Part shown: in pieces, positions 1 through 8,334 of the stretch
Layout of the letters: each line of letters opens with the position of its first letter
Numbering within the stretch: position 1 is the stretch's first letter
Source of the DNA: Dyadobacter sediminis
GTDB lineage: Bacteria; Bacteroidota; Bacteroidia; Cytophagales; Spirosomataceae
Direction: 5' to 3'
Length of the DNA: 64,000 bases
Assembly (NCBI RefSeq): GCF_005860765.1
Contig: NZ_VCEI01000011.1
Location: 1,054,001 to 1,118,000 of the forward strand
Position numbers and translations under genes: made by a program
Notes under the pieces: model-generated
Seen by the model: the letters and a program-made list of their open reading frames with translations, nothing else
The model's database searches: none
What the model was told of the DNA's origin: nothing

Positions 1-31
1 CTAGCAGGACAAACAATTAAATCTCAATGAC

Positions 32-418
32 TTACAAGCTGTTAAAAATAAAATAAATTAAAAAAAAAAGGAAGGTAGCCGACATGATGATCAGGATAAT
101 CCGACGCAGGACATGATCGTTTCCGTTCGGCTTGGAAGAAGGTGCCTTGGGTTCGCGGTCGGACATGATGTCGAGTGAACTGCGTATGCGGTCCCATATG
201 GAATTGATATCCTGATTGGTCAGCGTATCCGGTTTCCAGTCTGAGGCAGTCAAAACCAGTTCACGCGCTTTGTCAACCGTTTCTTTCATAGCCGGATATT
301 TCAGTATCCAGTTTTCCCAGAATGAACGGATCGGCGGGTCATCAGGAAACCGAACCCACCTGATAAACAGGTTTTCCATCGCTAGCTCCTCAGCCGATAA
401 CTCTGAAAACGGTTTCAT
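32..418 (-). CDS. Truncated FecR-type anti-sigma factor (N-terminal domain plus one TM)
   Basis: This 128-residue protein looks like the cytoplasmic N-terminal domain of a FecR-family anti-sigma factor. Residues 15-55 carry the W/F-rich pattern of that domain (FIRWVRFPDD, FWENWILKYP, then an A-rich helix). A single hydrophobic segment follows at about 106-127. FecR proteins usually continue for another 200 or so residues into a periplasmic FecR domain, but here the stop codon comes directly after the membrane segment. The 31 bases left before the window edge show no obvious continuation in another frame. It is divergent from the ECF sigma gene, whereas ECF and FecR are normally co-directional. 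It could be a short membrane-bound sigma-binding protein or the remnant of a decayed FecR gene. The family call is moderately sure; the state of the gene is not. Confidence 0.55.
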   Translation of the reverse strand: MKPFSELSAEELAMENLFIRWVRFPDDPPIRSFWENWILKYPAMKETVDKARELVLTASDWKPDTLTNQDINSIWDRIRSSLDIMSDREPKAPSSKPNGNDHVLRRIILIIMSATFLFFLIYFIFNSL

Positions 419-769
419 TTTTGTGGCGTGTAAAAATTAGATTATCCTTTGGTACTGGTCAGACCTTTCGTTTAAAAAAGAATGCATATCCCGGTTTATA
501 CTCTTTTCATAAACCTTATGCCCCCTGAAAATACACATAATCGAAAATACATCTGCAAGGGATCCAGCACTCCTTTTTCCGTTTACCGTACACCCATCTC
601 CGGAAAATGTTATCTGTTGAAAATCACCATCAGACCGAAGGATAATCAGGATATTCCATTTACAACAATACAAGTGCCGATGGAAATCTGGATATTGAAG
701 TTAATCCGGCATTTGAATAATTTAGCAAAACACACTATACCGTTGCTGACTTTGTATAATTATTCAGAA
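419..769. other. Intergenic region between divergent fecR-like and ECF sigma genes
   Basis: About 350 bases separate the two divergent starts. The ECF sigma reading frame stays open upstream to 482, but that extension has no sigma-like content. No clean TAnnTTTG box with a -33 TTG was found; the closest is TGACTTTG at 747-754, just upstream of the chosen sigma start. No RNA gene or repeat is visible. Confidence 0.4.
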
Positions 770-1321
770 ATGCCTGAGGATGAATTGTTGTCTTTACTCA
801 TAGAAGGCAACAGACCGGCTTTCAAGCAGCTTTATCTGGACTATTACCGTAAAATTTTCGCTTATGCATTGAAGTTTACCAAGTCTATTGAACTCTCGGA
901 AGATATTACACAGGAAGTATTTCTCAAAGTGTGGGAAAAAAGGGAAAATCTGAGAAACATCAAGTATTTCAAAGCTTATCTGTATGCAATCTGTAAAAAC
1001 ATCACGCTGAATGTGCTCACCCGCGCCGCAAGGGAAATCAATATCAAAAGCCTGATCCTGATCGGCTGCGAAAAGTTTCATGAGGATACGGAAACCACCT
1101 TTCAGAATGAGGAATACGATACATTGCTGAACAAAGCCATCGAGCAACTTCCGCCGCAGAGGAAAGTGATTTACACGCTGGTCAAAACAGAAGGCAAGAG
1201 CTATGAAGAAACAGCCGAACAGCTTGGCATAACTGCTGGTACCGTCAACGACCACATTGTCAAGGCTACACGATCTATCAAAGAATACCTGTTGTGGTAT
1301 AATATTACGCTCACCATATAA
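770..1321 (+). CDS. RNA polymerase ECF sigma-70 factor
   Basis: A 183-residue ECF sigma factor that directs RNA polymerase to alternative promoters, probably in response to an envelope signal. Region 2 is clear (DITQEVFLKVWEKRE, then a YLYAICKN helix). Region 4 follows (LPPQRKVIYTL and a helix-turn-helix around YEETAEQLGITAGTVNDHI). I chose the ATG at 770 (MPEDELL) because it gives the usual ECF length and begins at the family's N-terminal helix. The frame is open to 482, but the extra 96 residues have no recognisable content. The next gene starts 6 bases downstream and is probably co-transcribed. A FecR-like domain protein is divergent upstream. No SusC/TonB receptor gene is in view, so the regulon cannot be guessed. 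Confidence 0.9.
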   Translation: MPEDELLSLLIEGNRPAFKQLYLDYYRKIFAYALKFTKSIELSEDITQEVFLKVWEKRENLRNIKYFKAYLYAICKNITLNVLTRAAREINIKSLILIGCEKFHEDTETTFQNEEYDTLLNKAIEQLPPQRKVIYTLVKTEGKSYEETAEQLGITAGTVNDHIVKATRSIKEYLLWYNITLTI

Positions 1322-1327
1322 CCACCG

Positions 1328-1660
1328 GTGAATAGCAATGAAACATATTCAAGCATTTTACTCCTTTTATCAGTTATGTACCCAAAAGCAACCCAGATTG
1401 AAATAGAAACGGTACGGATCCTTTTCCGCCGGTTTATCCGCAACCGATGCAGTCAGAAAGAAATTGCACAGGCACTCGTTTTTCTTCAAAGCGCCGAAGG
1501 ACGTGAAATGTATGCGGAACTGATGGATCAGGAATTCATGAAAAGAGAATTTGATGAAGAATATTTCAGTAACAGGCATATCAAACGGCAGTTTGCCGCA
1601 CTGGAAAGGAAAATCGATAAGACCGCACGGGAATCCTACGTAAACACAGGCCTGAATTAA
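1328..1660 (+). CDS. Small FecR-N-terminal-like protein, putative sigma partner
   Basis: A soluble protein of 110 residues from a GTG at 1328, or 94 residues from the in-frame ATG at 1376. I do not recognise a named family. The segment CSQKEIAQALVFLQSAEGREMY resembles the short 'C-(S/T)-x-E-E-(I/V)...L-x-x-(P/A)-E-G' helix pattern at the N-terminus of Bacteroidota FecR-like sensors. No transmembrane segment, signal peptide or FecR domain follows. It lies 6 bases after the ECF sigma gene on the same strand, so the two are probably one operon and the product may bind the sigma factor. That role is inference from position and weak similarity. It could instead be an unrelated small cytoplasmic protein. 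Confidence 0.55.
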   Translation: MNSNETYSSILLLLSVMYPKATQIEIETVRILFRRFIRNRCSQKEIAQALVFLQSAEGREMYAELMDQEFMKREFDEEYFSNRHIKRQFAALERKIDKTARESYVNTGLN

Positions 1661-1703
1661 CCTTTGTACTGCCTATCCGTCATCTTTTTATATCGTTTTT
1701 GCT

Positions 1704-1711
1704 TACCTTTG
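1704..1711 (+). promoter_or_regulatory. Bacteroidota -7 promoter box for alaS
   Basis: TACCTTTG matches the Bacteroidota TAnnTTTG -7 consensus exactly and lies 39 bases before the alaS ATG. A good -33 TTG is not visible at the expected distance, so the call rests on the -7 box alone. Confidence 0.5.
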
Positions 1712-1750
1712 CGGCTTATTCCGTGAAGTTCCAGTACCAAAATATAAAAA

Positions 1751-4411
1751 ATGACCTCGCATCAAATACGTCAGGCTTTTCTTGATTTTTTCCGCAGCAA
1801 AGAACATTTAATTGTACCGTCGGCACCGCTTGTCGCAAAAAATGACCCTACCCTGATGTTCAACAACTCGGGTATGGCGCAGTTCAAGGACTTTTTCCTG
1901 GGAAACGGAACGCCGCCTGCGCGCCGGATTGCCGATACACAAAAATGCCTGCGTGTTTCCGGAAAACACAACGATCTTGAGGATGTCGGTTTTGATACGT
2001 ATCACCATACCATGTTCGAAATGCTGGGAAACTGGTCTTTCGGGGATTACTTTAAAAAAGAGGCCATTACATGGGCATGGGAACTGCTGACAGAAGTTTA
2101 CAAACTGCCAAAAGACCGATTGTACGTATCCGTATTTGAAGGCAATTCCGCCGACGGTGTGCCGTTTGATCAGGAAGCATGGGATTTATGGAAGCCGATT
2201 GTCGGAGAAGACCGGATTATTCTTGGAAACAAAAAGGATAATTTCTGGGAAATGGGCGATACCGGTCCATGCGGTCCATGTTCTGAAATCCATATCGATC
2301 TGCGTCCGGAAACAGAAGTGGCTGAAATTTCCGGCAAGTCACTTGTCAACAACGATCATCCGCAGGTTGTCGAAATCTGGAACCTTGTTTTCATGCAGTT
2401 TGAACGCAAAGCGGACGGCTCGCTGATCCCGCTTCCTTCCACGCACGTGGATACCGGAATGGGCTTTGAGCGTCTTTGCATGGCCGTACAAAATAAAACT
2501 TCCAATTACGACACGGATGTTTTTCAGAATACGATTCAGGTTCTTGAAACCTTGTCAGGAAAAAACTATGGTGCCGGAAACGAGCCGTTTGCGGATATTG
2601 CCATGCGCGTTATTTCGGACCACATCCGGGCCGTTGCGTTTGCCATCACCGACGGACAATTGCCGTCGAATGTGAAAGCCGGCTATGTCATCCGCCGTAT
2701 TTTACGGCGTGCCGTGCGTTACGGTTACTCTTACCTGGGTTTTCAGGAGCCTTTCTTTTATAAGCTGGTTGCGGTACTTGCGGATCAGTTCAAAGATGTG
2801 TTTACCGAACTGAAAGCGCAGGAAGAATTTGTGACACGTGTGATTCTGGAAGAAGAAAAAAGCTTTCTGAGAACGCTTGAATCCGGACTGAAAAGGCTGG
2901 ACAATATTACTTCTTCCTTGAAACAGAAAGAGGTTAATGTCATTGCTGGTGAGGAAGTCTTTGAACTCAGCGATACGTTCGGGTTTCCTGTTGACCTTAC
3001 CGCACTGATTGCACGCGAAAAGGGCTTTGAGATCGATGAAACCGGATTTCAGGATGCTTTGGCAGAACAGAAAAAACGTTCCCGTCAGGATGCAGCCAAA
3101 GAAGCTACGGACTGGATAGAGCTGAGAGAAGCGGACAGTGTGGAATTTTTGGGCTATGATTTCGAGGAAACGCACAGTCATATTATCAAATACCGAAAGG
3201 TTAAGACCAAAACAGGCGAAGAATACCATATCGTACTCGACCGTACGCCTTTTTATGCAGAAATGGGTGGCCAGATCGGCGATACAGGCGTACTCGTGCT
3301 TGATCCGACGAGCAGCAATCAGGAAGGAAAAACGATCCGGATTGTCGATACCAAAAAGGAAAACGACCTCTTTGTGCATATTTCAAGGGATAAAAACCTG
3401 GATGAAGCTTTGCAGCAAGCCGGTATCATCGTTGCACGGATAGATGTGGAGCGAAGAAATAAAATAAAGGCAAATCACTCTGCAACGCACCTGATGCTGT
3501 CGTCCATGCGGGAAATCCTCGGATCGCATATCGGACAGAAAGGATCGTACCTGAATGATGAAGTACTGCGTTTTGACTTTTCCCACTTTTCGAAAGTAAC
3601 GGATGAGGAACTGCAGAAAATTGAAGACCGCGTAAATGAAAAGATACGCGAAGATATCGTACTGGAAGAAAGAAGGAATGTACCGATCCAGCAGGCACTG
3701 GATTTGGGCGCAACGGCAACATTCGGCGAAAAATACGGCGAATTTGTACGTCTGATCATTTTTGATCCTAAATTCTCCTTTGAACTCTGCGGCGGGACGC
3801 ACGTGCCTTCAACGGGTAAAATCGGTGTTTTCAAGTTTATTTCAGAAGGATCGGTTTCCGCTGGCGTAAGGCGTGTGGAGGCTGTTACCGGCGAAAAAGC
3901 ACTGGAACTGATGCGCCAGCAGGAAGAAACACTGAACAAAATCAAGGATCTTCTGAAAGGCCCGACTGATCTGGTTAAAGCGGTTGAGTCATTGCTGGAT
4001 GAACGCAATACGCTGCAGAAACGCATTGCGGCACTGGAACATGAAAAAATCCAGGTCCTGAAAACAGGATTGCTGGCCAGACTGGAAAAACATAAAACAT
4101 TCAGCCTCGTGGTCGAAAAAGTGGATGTTCCGAATGCAGAATCGCTGAAACAGCTGTCATACGAACTTCGTGACCAGGTGGAAAACCTGATTGCTGTTTT
4201 CGGGACGGAAATTGCCGGCAAACCGCAGCTTTCCGTCTTTATAGCTGAAAATATTGTTCAGGAAACGGGCCTTAACGCCGGAAAAATCGTGAAGGACCTT
4301 GCAAAAGAGATCCGCGGCGGCGGCGGCGGGCAGCCATTTTTTGCAACAGCCGGCGGCTCCGATGCAAGCGGGCTCGAACGTGCGTTGGAAAGAGCAAAAG
4401 AATTATTTTAA
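1751..4411 (+). CDS. alaS: Alanine--tRNA ligase
   Basis: Cytoplasmic alanyl-tRNA synthetase of 886 residues, the usual family length; it charges tRNA-Ala and edits Ser/Gly mischarging. The N-terminal class II catalytic core begins at MTSHQIRQAFLDFF. It contains the motif region around FNNSGMAQFKD and the ATP/alanine site segments near GPCGPCSEIH and STHVDTGMGFERL. The editing domain has the zinc-binding HSATHLM histidines and CGGTHV. The C-terminal oligomerisation domain ends in a glycine-rich run (RGGGGGQPFFATAGG). The gene stands alone, with a -7 box upstream and a long perfect hairpin downstream. Nothing in the sequence suggests damage. Confidence 0.98.
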   Translation: MTSHQIRQAFLDFFRSKEHLIVPSAPLVAKNDPTLMFNNSGMAQFKDFFLGNGTPPARRIADTQKCLRVSGKHNDLEDVGFDTYHHTMFEMLGNWSFGDYFKKEAITWAWELLTEVYKLPKDRLYVSVFEGNSADGVPFDQEAWDLWKPIVGEDRIILGNKKDNFWEMGDTGPCGPCSEIHIDLRPETEVAEISGKSLVNNDHPQVVEIWNLVFMQFERKADGSLIPLPSTHVDTGMGFERLCMAVQNKTSNYDTDVFQNTIQVLETLSGKNYGAGNEPFADIAMRVISDHIRAVAFAITDGQLPSNVKAGYVIRRILRRAVRYGYSYLGFQEPFFYKLVAVLADQFKDVFTELKAQEEFVTRVILEEEKSFLRTLESGLKRLDNITSSLKQKEVNVIAGEEVFELSDTFGFPVDLTALIAREKGFEIDETGFQDALAEQKKRSRQDAAKEATDWIELREADSVEFLGYDFEETHSHIIKYRKVKTKTGEEYHIVLDRTPFYAEMGGQIGDTGVLVLDPTSSNQEGKTIRIVDTKKENDLFVHISRDKNLDEALQQAGIIVARIDVERRNKIKANHSATHLMLSSMREILGSHIGQKGSYLNDEVLRFDFSHFSKVTDEELQKIEDRVNEKIREDIVLEERRNVPIQQALDLGATATFGEKYGEFVRLIIFDPKFSFELCGGTHVPSTGKIGVFKFISEGSVSAGVRRVEAVTGEKALELMRQQEETLNKIKDLLKGPTDLVKAVESLLDERNTLQKRIAALEHEKIQVLKTGLLARLEKHKTFSLVVEKVDVPNAESLKQLSYELRDQVENLIAVFGTEIAGKPQLSVFIAENIVQETGLNAGKIVKDLAKEIRGGGGGQPFFATAGGSDASGLERALERAKELF

Positions 4412-4445
4412 GATCCTTTAAGTCTTTCTATTTTTCAGGTGAATT

Positions 4446-4490
4446 TACAAGAAGCGGCTGGCTCGGAATCCGAGCCAGCCGCTTCTTGTA
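4446..4490. terminator. Perfect 22-bp inverted repeat, probable terminator after alaS
   Basis: The arms 4446-4467 and 4469-4490 are perfect reverse complements around one central base (4468) and have a GC-rich core (GGCTGGCTCGGA). It lies 34 bases after the alaS stop. There is no long T-run on either side, so it is either an atypical terminator or mRNA 3'-end stabiliser, or a dispersed palindromic repeat. Confidence 0.6.
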
Positions 4491-4659
4491 CTTGTCATTT
4501 AACCTCGATGGTGTGCAAACGGAAATGCATTTATTTGAATTACTAACCGCTATGCAATCCTTTCATCTCTCTCCGTATTTCAGAGCCTATTTTCTCGCCT
4601 ATTTACCGACTTTATATTTTTAAATACCCTCTAAAATAGTAAAACCTAATTAAAATGAT

Positions 4660-4686
4660 CAATCAAACTGATTGTTTCTATCTTTG
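4660..4686 (+). promoter_or_regulatory. oxyR promoter: inverted repeat plus -7 box
   Basis: TATCTTTG at 4679-4686 is an exact TAnnTTTG -7 box. Immediately upstream, CAATCA (4660-4665) and TGATTG (4669-4674) form a perfect 6-bp inverted repeat with a 3-base spacer. It lies just upstream of the -7 box, where a -33 TTG would normally be. A LysR-type regulator bound there would control polymerase, so autoregulation by OxyR is likely but inferred. No -33 TTG is present. Confidence 0.5.
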
Positions 4687-4772
4687 TATAAATAAAATTT
4701 ATGTCATCGAACCGGATTTGCTTGTTACAAGATTCGGTTTGTCTGATTTCCAACCGGAAATTTTACGTTCAA

Positions 4773-5705
4773 ATGAACATACAGCAGTTAGAATACATTG
4801 TTGCCATTGATAATTACCGCCATTTTGTGCATGCCGCCGAGCACTGCAATGTTACGCAGCCAACTTTATCCATGATGATCCGAAAGCTGGAAGAAGAGCT
4901 TTCGGTAAAAATTTTTGACCGGACCAAACAGCCGATTGTTCCGACTGCTATCGGAAGACAGATCATTGATCAGGCGAAAGTGATTCTGCGGGAAGCATCC
5001 CGGATGAACGAAATAGCAAAACACTTTAACGGAGATTTGTCCGGAGAACTGCGCATAGGCATTATCCCGACGATTGCACCTTATCTTTTACCCCATTTTG
5101 TAAATCCTTTTGTCACCAATTATCCGGAGATCAAGCTGCACGTTTCGGAAATGATTACCGAACGCATTATCCATGAACTGAAACTCGGAAATCTGGATGC
5201 CGGAATCATTGCCTCGACTTCCGAAGAAAGCAGTCTGCAGGAAATTCCGTTGTATAAAGAACGCTTTTATGCCTTTGTGTCGCGCAATACAGGTTTGTAC
5301 GCCAAGCAGTATATTCTTCCTGCGGACATTGAACCAAACGAACTGTGGCTGCTGGAAGAAGGCCATTGTTTCCGAACACAAATACAGCGCCTGTGCGAAC
5401 TGAGCCGGAACAGTCAGTTTGGCAGCAGTTTCAGTTATCGTTCGGGCAGTATCGAAACTTTGATCCGCATGGTGGAAAGAAACGGCGGCATTACTATTTT
5501 GCCGGAAATGGCGGTTATGGAACTTTCGGAGGAGCGAAAAAAGCACATCCGGAATTTCAGGTTTCCGGAACCGGCCCGGGAAGTTTGCCTGATCGTAAAC
5601 CGCGAACAAATGAAAACCCGTTTGATAGATGCCCTTAAAACAGGAATTATTTCATTTTTACCGCCGGAAATTTTTCAGAAAGAAATAGAAATGCGTGTTT
5701 TGTAA
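4773..5705 (+). CDS. oxyR: Hydrogen-peroxide-responsive LysR regulator OxyR
   Basis: A 310-residue LysR-type transcription factor. The N-terminal winged helix-turn-helix starts at MNIQQLEYIV, with the recognition region around CNVTQPTLSMMIRKLE. The effector domain follows from about residue 90. The segment GHCFRTQIQRLC places cysteines at residues 199 and 208, the same numbering and spacing as the redox pair of E. coli OxyR. This makes a genuine peroxide sensor likely rather than a generic LysR. The start at 4773 is preferred over the upstream in-frame start at 4701, because LysR proteins begin at this helix. A methyltransferase gene follows 20 bases later and may be co-transcribed. A small inverted repeat overlaps the promoter. 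Confidence 0.92.
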   Translation: MNIQQLEYIVAIDNYRHFVHAAEHCNVTQPTLSMMIRKLEEELSVKIFDRTKQPIVPTAIGRQIIDQAKVILREASRMNEIAKHFNGDLSGELRIGIIPTIAPYLLPHFVNPFVTNYPEIKLHVSEMITERIIHELKLGNLDAGIIASTSEESSLQEIPLYKERFYAFVSRNTGLYAKQYILPADIEPNELWLLEEGHCFRTQIQRLCELSRNSQFGSSFSYRSGSIETLIRMVERNGGITILPEMAVMELSEERKKHIRNFRFPEPAREVCLIVNREQMKTRLIDALKTGIISFLPPEIFQKEIEMRVL

Positions 5706-5725
5706 TTTAACGGAACCATAAACTA

Positions 5726-6355
5726 ATGAACACCCGGAAAGCATACGACAAATGGTCGGAGCAATATGACAGCAATGTCAACAGAACCCGAGACCTTGAA
5801 GCCATGGCATTAAGGCAGGTTTTGGAAGAAAAACATTTCAGCAGCGCACTGGAAATCGGCTGCGGTACAGGAAAGAACACACAATGGCTCGTCAACCGGA
5901 CCGAAACGCTTGTGGCTGCGGATCTTTCCGAAGAAATGCTGGCCAAAGCCAGGGAAAAACTGGCCGGCTACCATGTAGAATTCCATCAGGCCGATATTAA
6001 CATGCCTTGGGATTTTACAGACCAATGCTTTGATCTGGTTACTTTCAGCCTTGTACTTGAACATATTGAAAACCTTGATTTCATATTTCAGCAGGCCGGC
6101 AACAGGCTTAAAACCGGCGGAATGATTTATCTTGGTGAGCTGCATCCCTTCAAGCAGTATTCAGGCTCGAAAGCACGTTTTGAAACTGAAGAAGGCCAGA
6201 CGATTGTACCTTGTTTTACGCACAACATTTCAGATTTTACGGAATCTGCCAAAAAATACGGTTTCGAAATCAAGGACATACAAGAATTCTTTGACAATGA
6301 GGACCGCACAAGCATCCCGCGGATACTGGTCATGACTTTTATATTACTGGAATGA
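5726..6355 (+). CDS. Class I SAM-dependent methyltransferase
   Basis: A 209-residue cytoplasmic methyltransferase with a Rossmann fold. Motif I is ALEIGCGTGKNT (about residues 38-49), an acidic motif II region follows (VAADLSEEMLAKA), and motif IV is FDLVTFSLVLEHIE. Substrate is not predictable; small-molecule methyltransferases of the UbiE/Coq5-like clan look like this. It sits 20 bases after oxyR on the same strand and shares a terminator region with convergent polX, so it may belong to the oxyR transcript. A peroxide-related role is only a positional guess. Confidence 0.85.
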   Translation: MNTRKAYDKWSEQYDSNVNRTRDLEAMALRQVLEEKHFSSALEIGCGTGKNTQWLVNRTETLVAADLSEEMLAKAREKLAGYHVEFHQADINMPWDFTDQCFDLVTFSLVLEHIENLDFIFQQAGNRLKTGGMIYLGELHPFKQYSGSKARFETEEGQTIVPCFTHNISDFTESAKKYGFEIKDIQEFFDNEDRTSIPRILVMTFILLE

Positions 6356-6377
6356 CCGTCATCAGCAGAAAAATGCA

Positions 6378-6401
6378 GGCTCTTATTTAAGAGCCTTTTT
6401 T
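6378..6401 (+). terminator. Rho-independent terminator between methyltransferase and polX
   Basis: GGCTCTTA (6378-6385) and TAAGAGCC (6388-6395) form an 8-bp stem followed by six T residues (6396-6401). It ends the plus-strand transcript and overlaps the last codons and stop of convergent polX. Confidence 0.8.
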
Positions 6402-8095
6402 GTTAAATACGCTTCCATTTCCGCCAGAGAAAAGGCATTGAAAGTCATACCTTTGATAAGTCCGCCTTTGCGTGCAACAGCAACGCCGTAATGCATATCC
6501 TGATATCCCTGTCTGGAATGCGCATCGGGATTGATACTCAGCAGAACGCCTTTTTCCATGCAGTACGAAATCCAGCGCCAGTCTATGTCCAGCCGCCACG
6601 GCGATGCGTTTATTTCCACCACCACCTTATGTTCCGCACAGGCATCAATAATGGTTTTGTGATCAATTGGATAGCCTTCGCGGGATAAAAGCAAACGCCC
6701 GGTCGGATGGCCTAAAATGGTCGTATACGGATTTTCAATCGCTTTCAGCAGCCGTGCAGTGGCTTTTTCCTGCGACATGCTGAGATTGCTGTGCACCGAA
6801 GCCACAATGTAATCAAATGAGGCAAGTACTTCCGCAGGATAATCCAGCGAGCCGTCGCCCAGAATATCGGATTCAATTCCTTTCAAAATCTTGAACGACT
6901 TTTCCGGGTTTTCGGAAGCAAACCGCGCATTCAGATTCCTGATTTCTTCATGCTGGCGAAATACATCTTCAGCTTTCAGTCCGCGCGCGTAAGTGGCTGT
7001 CTGCGAATGATCTGCAATCCCAAGATATTCAAAGCCAAGTTCACGGCAATGCAAAGCCATTTGTTCCAGCGTATCCTGACCGTCGGAATAAGTGCTGTGA
7101 TTATGTAAAATTCCTTTCAGATCGTTCCATGTAACCAGGTCATCCGCATTGTATTTCTCGGCCCACTTGAATTCCTCGGCGCCTTCGCGCATTTCGGGAA
7201 CGATGTACGGCAGGCCGGCTTTCTGATAAACGGCATTTTCATCTTCAAGGGTTTCAAAATTCGCAAAACGCCAGATTGTACTTCCGGAAGGCGTTGCATA
7301 ACCTAAATGTTCCGCACTTGCGCTTTCCAGAAAAAGCTCGTTTACAATTCGTTCCGGCTTTACGGCAAGGATTTCAACTTCCACGGCGACATCGCTCACA
7401 TTGCCGCGCCATACAAACGGTGAAGATTGCCTTTTATCCTGAACCAGAAATTCCAGTCCGTCAGAAACGGTATGCAGCAATGCCGGCGAGTCAGTTGCCA
7501 CCAGAATTTTTATAGATTCAACGATTTCCGATTTGCGTCGGATGTCACCGGCTATTTCTACTTTTTCAAAGCTTTTCTTCAGTTCGCCGGCGATGACATT
7601 TGCAATGACTTCTGCTTTGTCCATTCGCAGTTTCCCCGCCTGATCTTTCAGGAAAGCAAGCGATTCCAGGATCTTTTGTGCAGTACCGGCACCAAATCCC
7701 TTGATTTTTGCGACACTTCCGTTCAGACAGGCTAGTTCCAGTTCGTGCAGGTTGTCGATGCCCAGTTCACGCCATAATACGGCAATTTTTTTGGCACCGA
7801 TCCCTTTGATATTGAACATTTCCATGACACCGAGCGGCGTATTGCCAAGCAGCGTTTCCAGTTCCGGGAAAGTACCCGTTTTCGCGATCTGAACAATTTT
7901 ACCGGCTGTGCTTTTCCCAATTCCCTGCAATTTGGTCAGCTCCTGCTCCGACATGTTCTGAAGTTCGCCGTCCTTGTATTTGTCCAGATAAAAAGCCGCA
8001 ATGGAATAGCCCTTGATCTTGAACGCATCGGCTCCATGCAGTTCCATCAGTTTAGCGGTTAATTCAAGGACCTCGACAATTTCAGAATTGCTCAT
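6383..8095 (-). CDS. polX: PolX-family protein with PHP domain, polymerase site degenerate
   Basis: A 570-residue protein with bacterial PolX architecture. Helix-hairpin-helix DNA-binding segments lie at about 50-140 (LQGIGKSTAGKI, IKGIGAKKI, IKGFGAGTAQKI), a Pol-beta-like nucleotidyltransferase region at about 150-330, and a C-terminal PHP phosphoesterase domain from about 330. The PHP metal ligands are visible (HNHSTYSD, ADHSQ, GIESDI, VHSN, GHPTGR, NPDAHS), so 3'-5' exonuclease or AP-endonuclease activity is plausible. In the polymerase region the GDIRR element is kept at about 183-187. The catalytic D-x-D expected near 194-196 reads S-I-K (EIVESIKILV), so DNA synthesis is probably lost. 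The likely role is base excision repair as a nuclease. It is convergent with the methyltransferase gene. Confidence 0.9.
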   Translation of the reverse strand: MSNSEIVEVLELTAKLMELHGADAFKIKGYSIAAFYLDKYKDGELQNMSEQELTKLQGIGKSTAGKIVQIAKTGTFPELETLLGNTPLGVMEMFNIKGIGAKKIAVLWRELGIDNLHELELACLNGSVAKIKGFGAGTAQKILESLAFLKDQAGKLRMDKAEVIANVIAGELKKSFEKVEIAGDIRRKSEIVESIKILVATDSPALLHTVSDGLEFLVQDKRQSSPFVWRGNVSDVAVEVEILAVKPERIVNELFLESASAEHLGYATPSGSTIWRFANFETLEDENAVYQKAGLPYIVPEMREGAEEFKWAEKYNADDLVTWNDLKGILHNHSTYSDGQDTLEQMALHCRELGFEYLGIADHSQTATYARGLKAEDVFRQHEEIRNLNARFASENPEKSFKILKGIESDILGDGSLDYPAEVLASFDYIVASVHSNLSMSQEKATARLLKAIENPYTTILGHPTGRLLLSREGYPIDHKTIIDACAEHKVVVEINASPWRLDIDWRWISYCMEKGVLLSINPDAHSRQGYQDMHYGVAVARKGGLIKGMTFNAFSLAEMEAYLTKKALK

Positions 8096-8334
8096 ATCAG
8101 TATCAGGTGGAAAATGAGCCGCTAATTACGAAGTATGTCTCAGCATTTGCAAATGTTCCGCATGCTCATCGTCCCGCAGGTTTCAAGTAGTTATTTTATA
8201 TGGCTGACTTAAATACTATTTATAACGACCAAAACTCCGGCTGTATCGCAACTAACCCGGATATCGATACAGCTTATACCGTTAAAACAGACAACGCATT
8301 TTTAAAAATCCTAATTCTGACTTATAACTGCCCA

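Noticed and set aside
482..769. 96-residue N-terminal extension of the ECF sigma frame
   Set aside because: The added sequence has no sigma-like features and the ATG at 770 gives a normal ECF length.
4701..4772. Extended OxyR start
   Set aside because: LysR proteins begin at the MNIQQLEYIV helix, and the extension lies just after the -7 box, leaving almost no leader.
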